From: Actinomadura sp. 7K507
GTDB lineage: Bacteria > Actinomycetota > Actinomycetes > Streptosporangiales > Streptosporangiaceae
Reading direction: 5' to 3'
NCBI RefSeq assembly: GCF_004348425.1
Contig: NZ_SMKK01000076.1
Coordinates: 1 to 38,036 of the forward strand
DNA: 38,036 bases
Shown: positions 16,856 through 23,682 of the stretch, piece by piece
Layout of the letters: each line of letters begins with the position of its first letter
Numbering within the stretch: position 1 is the first letter of the stretch
Made by a program: the position numbers and the translations under genes
Notes under the pieces: generated by a model
The model's input: the letters and a program-made list of their open reading frames with translations, nothing else
Database searches by the model: none
Told to the model about the DNA's origin: nothing

Positions 16856-17090
16856 GCTGGGTGGGTGTGAGCTGGGTGCGTGCGGTGGGGCGGGCGGTTT
16901 CGCCCGGCTTGGCGTCGGCGCTCTCGCGGGTCTTGTCCGGGAACTCCTAGCGGCGCCCCGAGGCCCGGTGATACCAGGACGGCGGTGTGCCTGGCGAGTA
17001 CTCGCCCGCCGGCCTCGACCCGCCACGGGAGCCGGTGGGCTGCCGCGGTGTCCGGCGAGTGATGATCTGTCGGAAAGGACGAGGAGTGAC

Positions 17091-18467
17091 ATGGCCGACA
17101 ACCTGGGCCGCAGCCCGGTCCCGCCCCGCGGTGGCAGCCGCCAGTTCCGCCTCTACACGGCCGATGATCTGGAGGAGTTGGCTGCTCGCGCCGGGTTGTC
17201 GGCTGATCAGCGGCTCGCGGCCCGTGCGGTGGCGGCGGTCGTGCCGTTCGCGGTCACCAGCTATGTGGTGGAGCAGTTGATCGAGTGGGAGAAGGGGGCC
17301 GAGGATCCCATCTATCGGCTCACGTTCCCCCAGCCGGACATGCTCCCGGCCGAACGGGTATCACAACTGTGTGATCTCCTGGCCCGCCAGGCGCCCGCTG
17401 AGCAGGTGGAGAAGGTCGCCGCCGCAGCCCGGCGGGCACTGGCGCCAGAACCTGCCGGGCGCGCCATGCACGCCGAAGCCGGCCGGGAGCAGGTTCCGGC
17501 ACCGGTGCCGGACCGCGCACCGGTGGCCGACGAGGTCGTCCTGTCGCTGCCCGATCACCAGTACGCGACCGGCACCGGCACCTACGGCACCGATCAGGCG
17601 GTCCCGCCGCAGCCCGACGGGCGGCCGCGGTGGGCCGCCACCGGCCCAGGGTTGCGTGAGCTCACCGCCTACGTGCTGGAGCACCCGCGCGTCACCAGCG
17701 TCGTGCTCAGCGGCGGGGAGCCGATGGCGGCGGGCGCTCCGGTGCTCGGCCAATGGCTGCGGCCGCTGCTGGCGCTTGAGCAGATCGAGACCATCCAACT
17801 CGAAACCGCGGCACTGGCCAGGTGGCCCTACCGATGGATCACCCAGCCGGACGCGGACGCCGACGACACCCTGCGGTTGTTCGAAACCGTGGCCGCCGTG
17901 GGCAAGAATCTCGCCGTCATGGCCCGGTTCTGTCATCCGCGGGAGTTGGAGCCCGAGCCGGTTCGCCACGCCGTCCGCCGGATCGCAGACAGCGGGGCGG
18001 TGCTGCGCACCAGGGCGCCGCTGCTGGCTTCGGTCAATGACTCGGCGCAGGACTGGACGACGATGTGGCGCCGGCAACTGCGCCTGGGCATGATCCCCTA
18101 CCTGATGTCGGTCGAGCGTCAGGCCGGCCACACCGAGCGGTTCAGTGTTCCCCTGGGGCACGCGTGTGACCTGTTCCAGGGCAGCTACGCCCGCGTGTCG
18201 GGGCTGGCCCGCACCGTTCGCGGTCCCGCGATGACCACCGCAACCGCGATGGTCTGCGTCGACGGGGTCACCGAGATCCGGGGCGAGAAGGTGTTCACCT
18301 TGCGCTTCGCTCACGCCGCCGACCCAGACCTGCTCGCTCAGCCGTTCTTCGCCCGTTACGACCCTGACGCCAGGTGGTTGACCGACCTGGCCGCGGTCCC
18401 GGGAATGCCCTTTCCTCACCGCGCCTTCGTCCAGGATCGGCACCCGCCATCGCCGTGGCGGCCATGA
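17091..18467 (+). CDS. KamA (lysine 2,3-aminomutase)-like protein lacking the radical-SAM cysteines
   Basis: A 458-residue protein that follows the KamA-family layout. Helical N-terminal residues 21-120 (FRLYTADDLEELAARAGLSA, then DPIYRLTFPQPDMLP) precede the barrel, with SAM-binding-like VTSVVLSGGEPM (GGEP at 208-211) and the radical-SAM-like PLLASVNDSAQDWTTMWRRQ. The C-terminal part (FSVPLGHACDLFQGSYARV, then SGLARTVRGPAMTT) fits the KamA ending. The CxxxCxxC motif that binds the [4Fe-4S] cluster should lie about 40-50 residues before GGEP, but residues 145-200 contain no cysteine. It therefore probably cannot do radical-SAM chemistry in the usual way. GAGGAG sits four bases before ATG 17091. 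The frame is open far upstream, but not coding-like. Confidence 0.7.
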   Translation: MADNLGRSPVPPRGGSRQFRLYTADDLEELAARAGLSADQRLAARAVAAVVPFAVTSYVVEQLIEWEKGAEDPIYRLTFPQPDMLPAERVSQLCDLLARQAPAEQVEKVAAAARRALAPEPAGRAMHAEAGREQVPAPVPDRAPVADEVVLSLPDHQYATGTGTYGTDQAVPPQPDGRPRWAATGPGLRELTAYVLEHPRVTSVVLSGGEPMAAGAPVLGQWLRPLLALEQIETIQLETAALARWPYRWITQPDADADDTLRLFETVAAVGKNLAVMARFCHPRELEPEPVRHAVRRIADSGAVLRTRAPLLASVNDSAQDWTTMWRRQLRLGMIPYLMSVERQAGHTERFSVPLGHACDLFQGSYARVSGLARTVRGPAMTTATAMVCVDGVTEIRGEKVFTLRFAHAADPDLLAQPFFARYDPDARWLTDLAAVPGMPFPHRAFVQDRHPPSPWRP

Positions 18468-18594
18468 CCCAGCAAGATCAAGGGCCTCAGCACCGCTCAC
18501 CGCTGCCCCGGCCGGCGGGCGTGCAGGACGCAGACCACCGCTCCGGGGACGCCGGGCCGGGGCGACACCGGGTCATGTCACCCGGCCTGGGCGG

Positions 18595-18630
18595 CCGATC
18601 GCCCGCAGTCGCGTGACTGCGGGCGATCGG
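18595..18630 (+). terminator. Perfect 16-bp stem-loop after the KamA-like gene
   Basis: CCGATCGCCCGCAGTC (18595-18610) is exactly complementary to GACTGCGGGCGATCGG (18615-18630), with a four-base loop GCGT. It lies 128 bases beyond the KamA-like stop. Such a long perfect stem is a strong terminator candidate; no T-run follows. Confidence 0.65.
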
Positions 18631-18832
18631 GTTCGGCCAATGCGGCCAGCGGGTCCACCCCGCATGGATCAGGGCGGCCGCGGGCCGACCGGCGGCCCAG
18701 CCTGTCCGGGCCAAGGCATGGGCAGGAGGCGGGGATGGCCGCCGATCGGCTGCGGCGCGAGCAGCGAACCCGGGCCGGTGCGGCACCACCCACACCACCC
18801 CGGACCGACCCGCACCACCACTAACTACATTG

Positions 18833-18852
18833 GCAATTGCTAATGTTAGCAA
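18833..18852. promoter_or_regulatory. Operator site 3 (shared palindromic motif), upstream of a STAS gene
   Basis: GCAATTGCTAATGTTAGCAA is the motif in the opposite orientation to sites 1 and 2, with one arm mismatch in the palindrome. It is preceded by CTACATTG, as in site 5 (CTACATCG), and followed by GT. The next gene on the plus strand, a STAS protein, begins about 170 bases later. Confidence 0.75.
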
Positions 18853-19018
18853 GTGGCAGGGGCACGCGCGAAAAGTCGAGCCCGCTGGGGGACGGGGATC
18901 CCGTCCTGCACCGTGCCGATCACCCCGGTCGGCATGTGCCGGACGTTCGTCCCGCGGCAGGCGATGGCGCCAGGAAGCGCGCCCTTTCGGGGCTCACGTC
19001 GAGGAGGTGATGGCAAGG

Positions 19019-19435
19019 ATGAGGATGCAGTGGCATTTTGAGGACCAGTACTTCGCCGGTGAGGGCGCCATCGGCATCTTGCACCTGCGCGGCTATCTGG
19101 GCGAGGAGTCCCTCGACCAGTTCGCCGGAGCGGTCGGATGGGCATTGGTGCGCAGCCGTGGCCCCCTCGTCATCGATCTCACCCACCTGCTCGGCCTGGG
19201 CGACAGCGGCCGGGCCGCGCTATGGGACGCCGCCCACCGCATCGGTTCCCTAGGGCGCCCGGTATCGGTCTGCAGATCGCGGGGACTGGAGGACCTGGCC
19301 ATACCGTGGACCGAAGACTTCCAGGGAATGAACATGATCACGGTGAACGATGACCTCACCGCGGCGCTGGTGGCGGTCACCGCGCTCAACACCCCTGCTG
19401 CCATCGTGGTCACGGATCCCGGCCATGACCGCTGA
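19019..19435 (+). CDS. STAS-domain protein (anti-sigma antagonist-like)
   Basis: A protein of about 138 residues with a single STAS fold: GAIGILHLRGYLGEESLDQF, the core strand GPLVIDLTHLLGLGDSGRAA and the following helix ALWDAAHRIGSLGRP. The family's switch serine region appears as GDSGRAALWDA. STAS proteins bind anti-sigma kinases in partner switching, or act as regulatory modules. GAGGAGG (19001-19007) precedes several possible ATGs (19010, 19019, 19025); 19019 gives the more workable spacing. Operator site 3 upstream suggests control by the ArsR regulator. No kinase or sigma gene is in the window, so its partner is unknown. Confidence 0.72.
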   Translation: MRMQWHFEDQYFAGEGAIGILHLRGYLGEESLDQFAGAVGWALVRSRGPLVIDLTHLLGLGDSGRAALWDAAHRIGSLGRPVSVCRSRGLEDLAIPWTEDFQGMNMITVNDDLTAALVAVTALNTPAAIVVTDPGHDR

Positions 19436-19810
19436 TCGAGTGTTCCCGGGGCTCTGGTCGCGGCGGTCCACGCCGGCACTGCTCGGGTTGTGCAAGCGGG
19501 ACGGCGCGGGTGCCCCGCCCGCAGCCGGGGCGGCGGCACGGGAGGCTCACCGAGGTGCGCGCGGTGCGGCAGCACCGCCGGAGCACTTCACCGAGGCCTT
19601 GTCGCACCAGTCTCGGTATCGCGCCCCGGAGGGAGATTGCGCCATTCCATGCCGCCCTGTCCTCGACGACGCCCGCCCCGCCCGGTCCACAGCCGCTTCC
19701 ACCGAGCGCGGCCGGCTACAGCACCGGGCCGGGGCGGGCGGACTCCGGGGTCGCGGTACCGCTCGGAACCGCCGTCCGGTTGCACCCCGGCAGGCGAGAG
19801 AGTCCCGCTC
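19436..19810. other. Intergenic region without supported content
   Basis: 375 bases follow the first STAS gene. I see no family features, clear palindrome or operator copy here. Confidence 0.4.
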
Positions 19811-20026
19811 ATGACCGGACGGCCGCTCGTCGCCAGCGGTGACATCGTCGCCATCTTGCCCGCCGAGCCCACGGTGCACGCTCGAATACGGCGTGATCCT
19901 GGCGGTGCGCCCCCACCGCAATTTTCGTTACTACGACACGGTCAGGTCCTGCAGATCACCAGGAACGGGGATCCGGTGCCTGCAGGCGCGGAGCAGACCA
20001 TCACCAAACTGTCCAGCTCGGTTTAG
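19811..20026 (+). CDS. Small hypothetical protein
   Basis: A 71-residue open frame from ATG 19811, with ordinary composition (RPLVASGDIVAILPAEPTVH; LLRHGQVLQITRNGDPVPAG). Only a weak purine stretch precedes the start. It lies 67 bases before the second STAS gene on the same strand. I do not recognise a family, and it may be non-coding. Confidence 0.3.
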   Translation: MTGRPLVASGDIVAILPAEPTVHARIRRDPGGAPPPQFSLLRHGQVLQITRNGDPVPAGAEQTITKLSSSV

Positions 20027-20093
20027 GAGCTTCCTAGCAGGGGGTGCGGGTCGCCAGGATGAAGGGCAGGATCAGCTGTTGGGGGAGGACGGG

Positions 20094-20453
20094 ATGGCCG
20101 TGATGCCGGATGCGTCGTCGAGCGGCCCGAATCTGGGTGTGGATGTCGAGCAGTCTGGGCCGTGGCTGACGGCTCAGCTGCACGGAGAGCTGGATTGGGC
20201 CACCGTGTCGACGTTGCTGGAACGGGTCGGCCCGCTGATCGCGCAGGAGGTGCCGCCGCAGATCGCGCTGGACCTGTCGGGGGTGACCTTCAGCGACTCC
20301 TCGGGGATCAATGCGTTCATCCGCTTGTGGAAGCACGCCAGTGCCGCCGGCGGGGAGCTGGTGCTGCTGCGTCCGCGGCCGCGGATGGCGGAGCTGTTGA
20401 CCCGGACCGGGGTTGATCGTCACATACTCGTCTTGACGATGCTTCCCGTCTGA
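20094..20453 (+). CDS. STAS-domain anti-anti-sigma factor
   Basis: A 119-residue classic anti-sigma factor antagonist. It has a central GELDWATVSTLLERV, the signature strand and loop ALDLSGVTFSDSSGINAF with the phosphorylatable serine pair (S69/S70), and a C-terminal ELVLLRPRPRMAELLTRTGV. In partner switching the unphosphorylated form captures an anti-sigma kinase and frees a sigma factor. GGAGG lies five bases before ATG 20094, which fixes the start; the frame is open upstream to 19839 without coding character. It is the most canonical of the four STAS proteins in this island. Its kinase partner is not in the window. Confidence 0.85.
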   Translation: MAVMPDASSSGPNLGVDVEQSGPWLTAQLHGELDWATVSTLLERVGPLIAQEVPPQIALDLSGVTFSDSSGINAFIRLWKHASAAGGELVLLRPRPRMAELLTRTGVDRHILVLTMLPV

Positions 20454-20684
20454 GCGGGGGTTTCAGATCACCAGGACAGGGGTCGACGCGGCGATGGCGT
20501 GTAGCAGCGGGGAGGACGCCGTTCGGCCTGAAGGTGACGTACCGGCTTTGACCCGGCCGGCGATCGTGGCCCGAGTTGGCGCTGCTTGTGTTCCTGCGCG
20601 TCGACGCCGCAGGTTTCCCCGGTCGTCGCAGCGCAGGGGCGGCCGTGAGGGCCCTGGGACGGACGCGGGTGGGGACGAGGTCGC

Positions 20685-21143
20685 CTATGGTCGCCTTTCG
20701 CTTCGGCGTTCGCCTTCGGCCGGGCCGGTGCCGGAGAGCCTGGGGGCCCGGACCTGGGCGACCGGCGCGTCCAGCCGGGACCGCAATCGGGCATGGCGCT
20801 CCTCGGCCGCCGCCGCGTCGGGCAGCTCCAGTACCGCCGCGATCGCCGCCCAGTCCAGTCCCGCCTCGCGCACCGCGTCGATCAGCTCGGTTTCCAGCCG
20901 GTCCATATCCAGCCGCGCCGCCTGCAACACCACCAGCGCCGCACCCAGATCAGTGGACCCGGGTGGATCATCAGGGAGCCCGGCGCGGATCGCGGCGATC
21001 GTCTTGGCGATCGCGTCCACGTCCGGCAGCGGATACCCGTGCGTCTCCCACAACAGGGCCTCTACTCCCTTGCCGAACCGGCGGGTCAGATGCGCCCGCG
21101 CGGCATGCACCATCTCCGGTGACGGGACAGGAAGATCACCCAT
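20685..21143 (-). CDS. Hypothetical protein with predicted helical C-terminal region
   Basis: A 152-residue, largely helical protein. Readable segments are VHAARAHLTRRFGKGVEALL, YPLPDVDAIAKTIAAIRAGL, an amphipathic helix DMDRLETELIDAVREAGLDW, and AAIAAVLELPDAAAAEERHA, which has the look of a helix-turn-helix reader (AGLDW-AAIAAVL). I do not recognise a named family. Codon usage is strongly coding-like on this strand. ATG 21143 has only a weak ribosome-binding site. It is convergent with the second STAS gene. Confidence 0.6.
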   Translation of the reverse strand: MGDLPVPSPEMVHAARAHLTRRFGKGVEALLWETHGYPLPDVDAIAKTIAAIRAGLPDDPPGSTDLGAALVVLQAARLDMDRLETELIDAVREAGLDWAAIAAVLELPDAAAAEERHARLRSRLDAPVAQVRAPRLSGTGPAEGERRSERRP

Positions 21144-21405
21144 GCGTTCACAATAAACCTGATCAACCGCCCCGGACAGCCTCCGCCGCCGGTCGCGCCC
21201 GGCTCCTGGCGGTCAACCGCTTCTTCTCAAGAACGTGCGGCCCGCCGCACGATTCGGCGCTGTACCCGCCGTATGCCTACGGCCCGTAGGTCCCAGCTCG
21301 TACGCCCAGCCGGGGCCGCGAGCCGAGTCCCGCTGCCTCGCGCTTGGGTCTTCGGCGAGCGGCCGGGCCGACCTCGGTGCGGTCGCGGCCACGTCCATGC
21401 GCAGG

Positions 21406-21693
21406 TCAGTCTCCGTCCAGGAGTTCTCCGCAGACACCGAACTCATACAGGTCGCCCGACAGTTCGGCGCGTCGTTCGAATGCGCTGATGTCGCCTTGTG
21501 TCAGGGAGTCCCAGCACATGTCCTCGGTCAGGGTCAGTGCGCGGTGGGCTACGGAGCCCAGTTCCTCGGGGGCGTTGGTTTCGGTCTCTTGGCGTAGTCG
21601 GGCCACCTGCTGTGCACGTGCGGGATCGGGGGTGAGCTCCTGCAGTCGGCCCAGTAGCAGCGACAGGTCTCCGGCCAGGTAGTGCCGTGTCAT
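21406..21693 (-). CDS. Small acidic helical hypothetical protein
   Basis: A 95-residue protein (HYLAGDLSLLLGRLQELTPD, ARAQQVARLRQETETNAPEE, VAHRALTLTEDMCWDSLTQG and ISAFERRAELSGDLYEFGVC). It is acidic and predicted helical, with no recognised family. The ribosome-binding site GAGGGGG lies four bases before ATG 21693. It follows the ArsR2 gene on the same strand, but the hairpin at 21775-21797 separates them. Confidence 0.6.
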   Translation of the reverse strand: MTRHYLAGDLSLLLGRLQELTPDPARAQQVARLRQETETNAPEELGSVAHRALTLTEDMCWDSLTQGDISAFERRAELSGDLYEFGVCGELLDGD

Positions 21694-21774
21694 GGCGCCC
21701 CCTCAGTACTCCCTACTCTTGGATCGTCTCGCCGACCGGCTCGGGGGTGGCAACTGTCGGGCCGTTCGGCAGAT

Positions 21775-21797
21775 CCGTCGGCCGACCCGGCCGACGG
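21775..21797 (-). terminator. Hairpin terminator after ArsR2
   Basis: CCGTCGGCC (21775-21783) and GGCCGACGG (21789-21797) form a perfect 9-bp stem with a five-base loop, starting seven bases beyond the ArsR2 stop (minus-strand reading). Confidence 0.6.
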
Positions 21798-21803
21798 CAC
21801 GGC

Positions 21804-22139
21804 TCAGCTGGTCTGGGTGCCCTGCAGTTCGGCGAGCAGGCCGCTGCGGCCGTTCAGCAGCGCGGTGAGGACCCGCCGGGAGGCGTGCAGGAGGTCGGTG
21901 ATGTCGGGGGCGCTCAGCTCATAGGTCACGCTGCCGTCCTCGCGGGTAGCGGTCACCAGGCCTGAGCGTCGCAGGACGGCGAGCTGGTGGGACAGGTTGG
22001 AGGCCTCCACCTCGACGTCGCGGCGGAGGTCACCGACCTGGCGGGGCCCGTCCAGAAGCAGTTCCAGGACCCGGATGCGGACCGGATGCGCCAGGGTCTT
22101 GAACAACTCGGCGTTGGCGTCGTCCACGCGAGCGGGCAT
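21804..22139 (-). CDS. ArsR-family transcriptional regulator (ArsR2)
   Basis: A 111-residue winged-helix repressor of the ArsR/SmtB family. ELFKTLAHPVRIRVLELLLD starts the core, and VEVEASNLSHQLAVLRRSGL is the helix-turn-helix with its recognition helix. REDGSVTYELSAPDI forms the wing. It contains no cysteine, so the classic metal/metalloid CxC-type sensor site is absent; the signal is unknown. It resembles the Rv0081-like regulator at 31135-31491 but is a separate gene. Its ATG directly follows the stop of the 71-residue gene upstream, so the two are co-translated. The divergent Rv1733c-like gene shares the promoter region containing the TTGAA/TTCAA operator. Confidence 0.88.
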   Translation of the reverse strand: MPARVDDANAELFKTLAHPVRIRVLELLLDGPRQVGDLRRDVEVEASNLSHQLAVLRRSGLVTATREDGSVTYELSAPDITDLLHASRRVLTALLNGRSGLLAELQGTQTS

Positions 22140-22355
22140 TCAGTCCTGCCCGGAAGGGTGCGGAGGCTCCCCGGAGGTCCCGTCGTCCCGGTCGGGATCG
22201 AGGCGGACTCCGTGCACCGTGGCCTTGCGCAGCAGGTCCTCCAGTTCGGCCGAGTAGATGTCGATCTCGTAGTCGTTGTCGGCCTCTCGCGCGGCGCGCA
22301 GCAGTTCACGGGACCGCTGAACACGTCGGCGCAGGTTGCTGGCCAGGTCACCCAC
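22140..22355 (-). CDS. Small hypothetical protein co-transcribed with ArsR2
   Basis: A 71-residue charged, helical protein (VGDLASNLRRRVQRSRELLR, AAREADNDYEIDIYSAELED, LLRKATVHGVRLDPD) with no recognised family. The start GTG 22355 is set by GGAGAGG five bases upstream. Its stop codon directly abuts the ArsR2 ATG, indicating one transcript with translational coupling. It may be a small partner of the regulator. Confidence 0.62.
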   Translation of the reverse strand: MGDLASNLRRRVQRSRELLRAAREADNDYEIDIYSAELEDLLRKATVHGVRLDPDRDDGTSGEPPHPSGQD

Positions 22356-22462
22356 GGTTGCCTCTCCTTGCCTGTGGTGGCTCGCATAGCGGCGGTGTGG
22401 CCCGCTGGGGTGGGGAGCCGGCACACCCCAGCTCTAGAATGCCCTCTAGCGTACATTCTTAA

Positions 22463-22478
22463 TTGAAGGACTATTCAA
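22463..22478. promoter_or_regulatory. ArsR-type operator candidate between ArsR2 unit and Rv1733c-like gene
   Basis: TTGAA-N6-TTCAA forms an inverted repeat in an AT-rich patch, 12 bases before the Rv1733c-like start and about 110 bases before the divergent ArsR2 unit. The half-site is the kind used by ArsR/SmtB repressors and differs from the five TTGCTAA operators, so it is probably ArsR2's own site. Confidence 0.5.
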
Positions 22479-22490
22479 GTCGGTGATGGT

Positions 22491-23057
22491 GTGGTGCGGC
22501 GGATGGCCGGAGTGCTCCGGCGCAGCGGGCTGGTCGCTCATCCGCTGCGGCGTCCGGTGGACAGCGCTGAGGCGGCCCTCATGGTGGTGCTGGTGGTGGT
22601 CTTCGTCGTGGTCGGTGCGGCGGCCGCGGCCGCGGCCGGGACCGCTGTCTTTCGGGCCGGGGCACACGCTGAGAAGGCCCAGGCGGCCGAGCGGCAGCAT
22701 CTGACAGCGATCGTCGAGGACCCGCGGCGGCACGGCGGCAGGCTGGTGGCGACCGCACGCTGGACCGGTCCGGACGGTTCGCAGCGGGCCGTGCGGGTGG
22801 CGGTGACCGGGCCCGGCCGCCCGGGCGCCCCGGTGCGGGTGTGGATCGATCAGAATGGGCGGGTGGTGGGCCCGCCGCGGTCACGTGCGCGGACGCTGAA
22901 TCAGACCGGGGCGTGCTGCGTGGTCACCCTGGCGGGGATCGCGTTCGCGCTGTGGGAGGTCCGCCAGGCGGGGCGGCGGCGACTCGATCAGCACCGGTCG
23001 GCGCGCTGGGCCTCCCTGTGGGCCGGGGTCGAGCCCCACTGGTCGGGCCGGCGCTGA
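22491..23057 (+). CDS. Rv1733c-like two-TM membrane protein
   Basis: A 188-residue protein with a basic N-terminus (RRSGLVAHPLRRPVDSAEAA), TM1 at about 28-50 and TM2 at about 139-156 (ACCVVTLAGIAFALW). Between them lies an extracytoplasmic domain (RVAVTGPGRPGAPVRVWID, then QNGRVVGPPRS). The layout of Arg-rich N-terminus, TM, short beta domain ending in VW(V/I)D...G..V.PP, then second TM matches Rv1733c of M. tuberculosis, a DosR-regulon membrane protein of unknown function. The start could be GTG 22491, GTG 22494 or ATG 22503; there is no clear ribosome-binding site and the message may be leaderless. An ArsR-type inverted repeat lies directly upstream. Confidence 0.75.
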   Translation: MVRRMAGVLRRSGLVAHPLRRPVDSAEAALMVVLVVVFVVVGAAAAAAAGTAVFRAGAHAEKAQAAERQHLTAIVEDPRRHGGRLVATARWTGPDGSQRAVRVAVTGPGRPGAPVRVWIDQNGRVVGPPRSRARTLNQTGACCVVTLAGIAFALWEVRQAGRRRLDQHRSARWASLWAGVEPHWSGRR

Positions 23058-23074
23058 GGGTGGCCTGGCGGGCG

Positions 23075-23458
23075 CTATTGCGGGCGCGCGGACGGTGATC
23101 GCCGGGTGCCGGACAACGCGGCCTGGACGGCGTCATCGACGGTGGCGTACACCGGGACGAGGGCGTGGAGCTTGCTCGCGGCCATCAGGGTGGTGAGGTG
23201 CCTGGGGGGTGCCGCCAGCAGGACCTCGCCGCCGTGCCCGTGGGCGAGGTCGGCCGTCTCCATCAGCACCTGGAGGCCGGCCTGCCCCTCGAAACGCGCT
23301 TGGCACAGGTCGAAGACCAGGTGGTCCTTGCGGCGGCGCCGAACCCGCCGGATGTAGACGGCCAGCTCCTGGGCCTGCTCGGCATCGACTGCTCCCGACA
23401 CGGTGAACACCGTGGCTCCGGCCGCCAGATGGCGATGCGACAACTGCGGAGCGTTCAT
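23075..23458 (-). CDS. STAS-domain protein (third copy)
   Basis: A 127-residue STAS protein. AAGATVFTVSGAVDAEQAQE is followed by the core strand HLVFDLCQARFEGQAGLQVL and helix METADLAHGHGGEVLLAAPP. The usual phosphorylatable serine of the loop is replaced (ARFEGQAG), so it is probably not switched by the standard kinase. GGGAGG lies about seven bases before ATG 23458. It follows the complex operon on the same strand, separated by 224 bases that include a degenerate operator-like half-site (23594-23614). It may be expressed with that operon or alone. Confidence 0.75.
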   Translation of the reverse strand: MNAPQLSHRHLAAGATVFTVSGAVDAEQAQELAVYIRRVRRRRKDHLVFDLCQARFEGQAGLQVLMETADLAHGHGGEVLLAAPPRHLTTLMAASKLHALVPVYATVDDAVQAALSGTRRSPSARPQ

Positions 23459-23593
23459 CGCGGGCCTCCCGCCCCCTGCGGCGGCACACCACCGTCGGCC
23501 ACGGACCGAACGGCCGCGATCAACCGCGCAACCGGCAGCATCCCTCTCCTCCGCGCCGCACGGAATCTGACCTGGGCGGGCGTTGCTGCTTGC

Positions 23594-23614
23594 CTACATT
23601 CCTATTTGCGTAAT
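23594..23614. promoter_or_regulatory. Degenerate relative of the shared operator
   Basis: CTACATT is followed two bases on by TATTTGCGTAAT. In site 3, CTACATT is followed by GGCAATTGCTAAT. The flank and left half are thus similar, but there is a one-base insertion and no right arm. It may be a decayed or low-affinity site upstream of the third STAS gene. Confidence 0.3.
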
Positions 23615-23682
23615 CCCTAAACTCCGGTTCGTCGCTGGATGCTCCGCCGTGCCCGGAATATTACCGGCCTCCCGGCGCGGCG

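Larger units (their letters stand above)
18468..19018. other. Intergenic region with terminator hairpin and operator site 3
   Basis: No gene is supported over 551 bases. It contains the 16-bp hairpin at 18595-18630 and palindromic operator site 3 at 18833-18852. Minus-strand open frames here lack family features. Confidence 0.5.

Noticed and set aside
20463..20600. Minus-strand tail SPLLHAIAASTPVLVI reminiscent of a universal stress protein end
   Set aside because: Upstream codons in the frame do not show the family's core motifs and no start is visible; at most a remnant.
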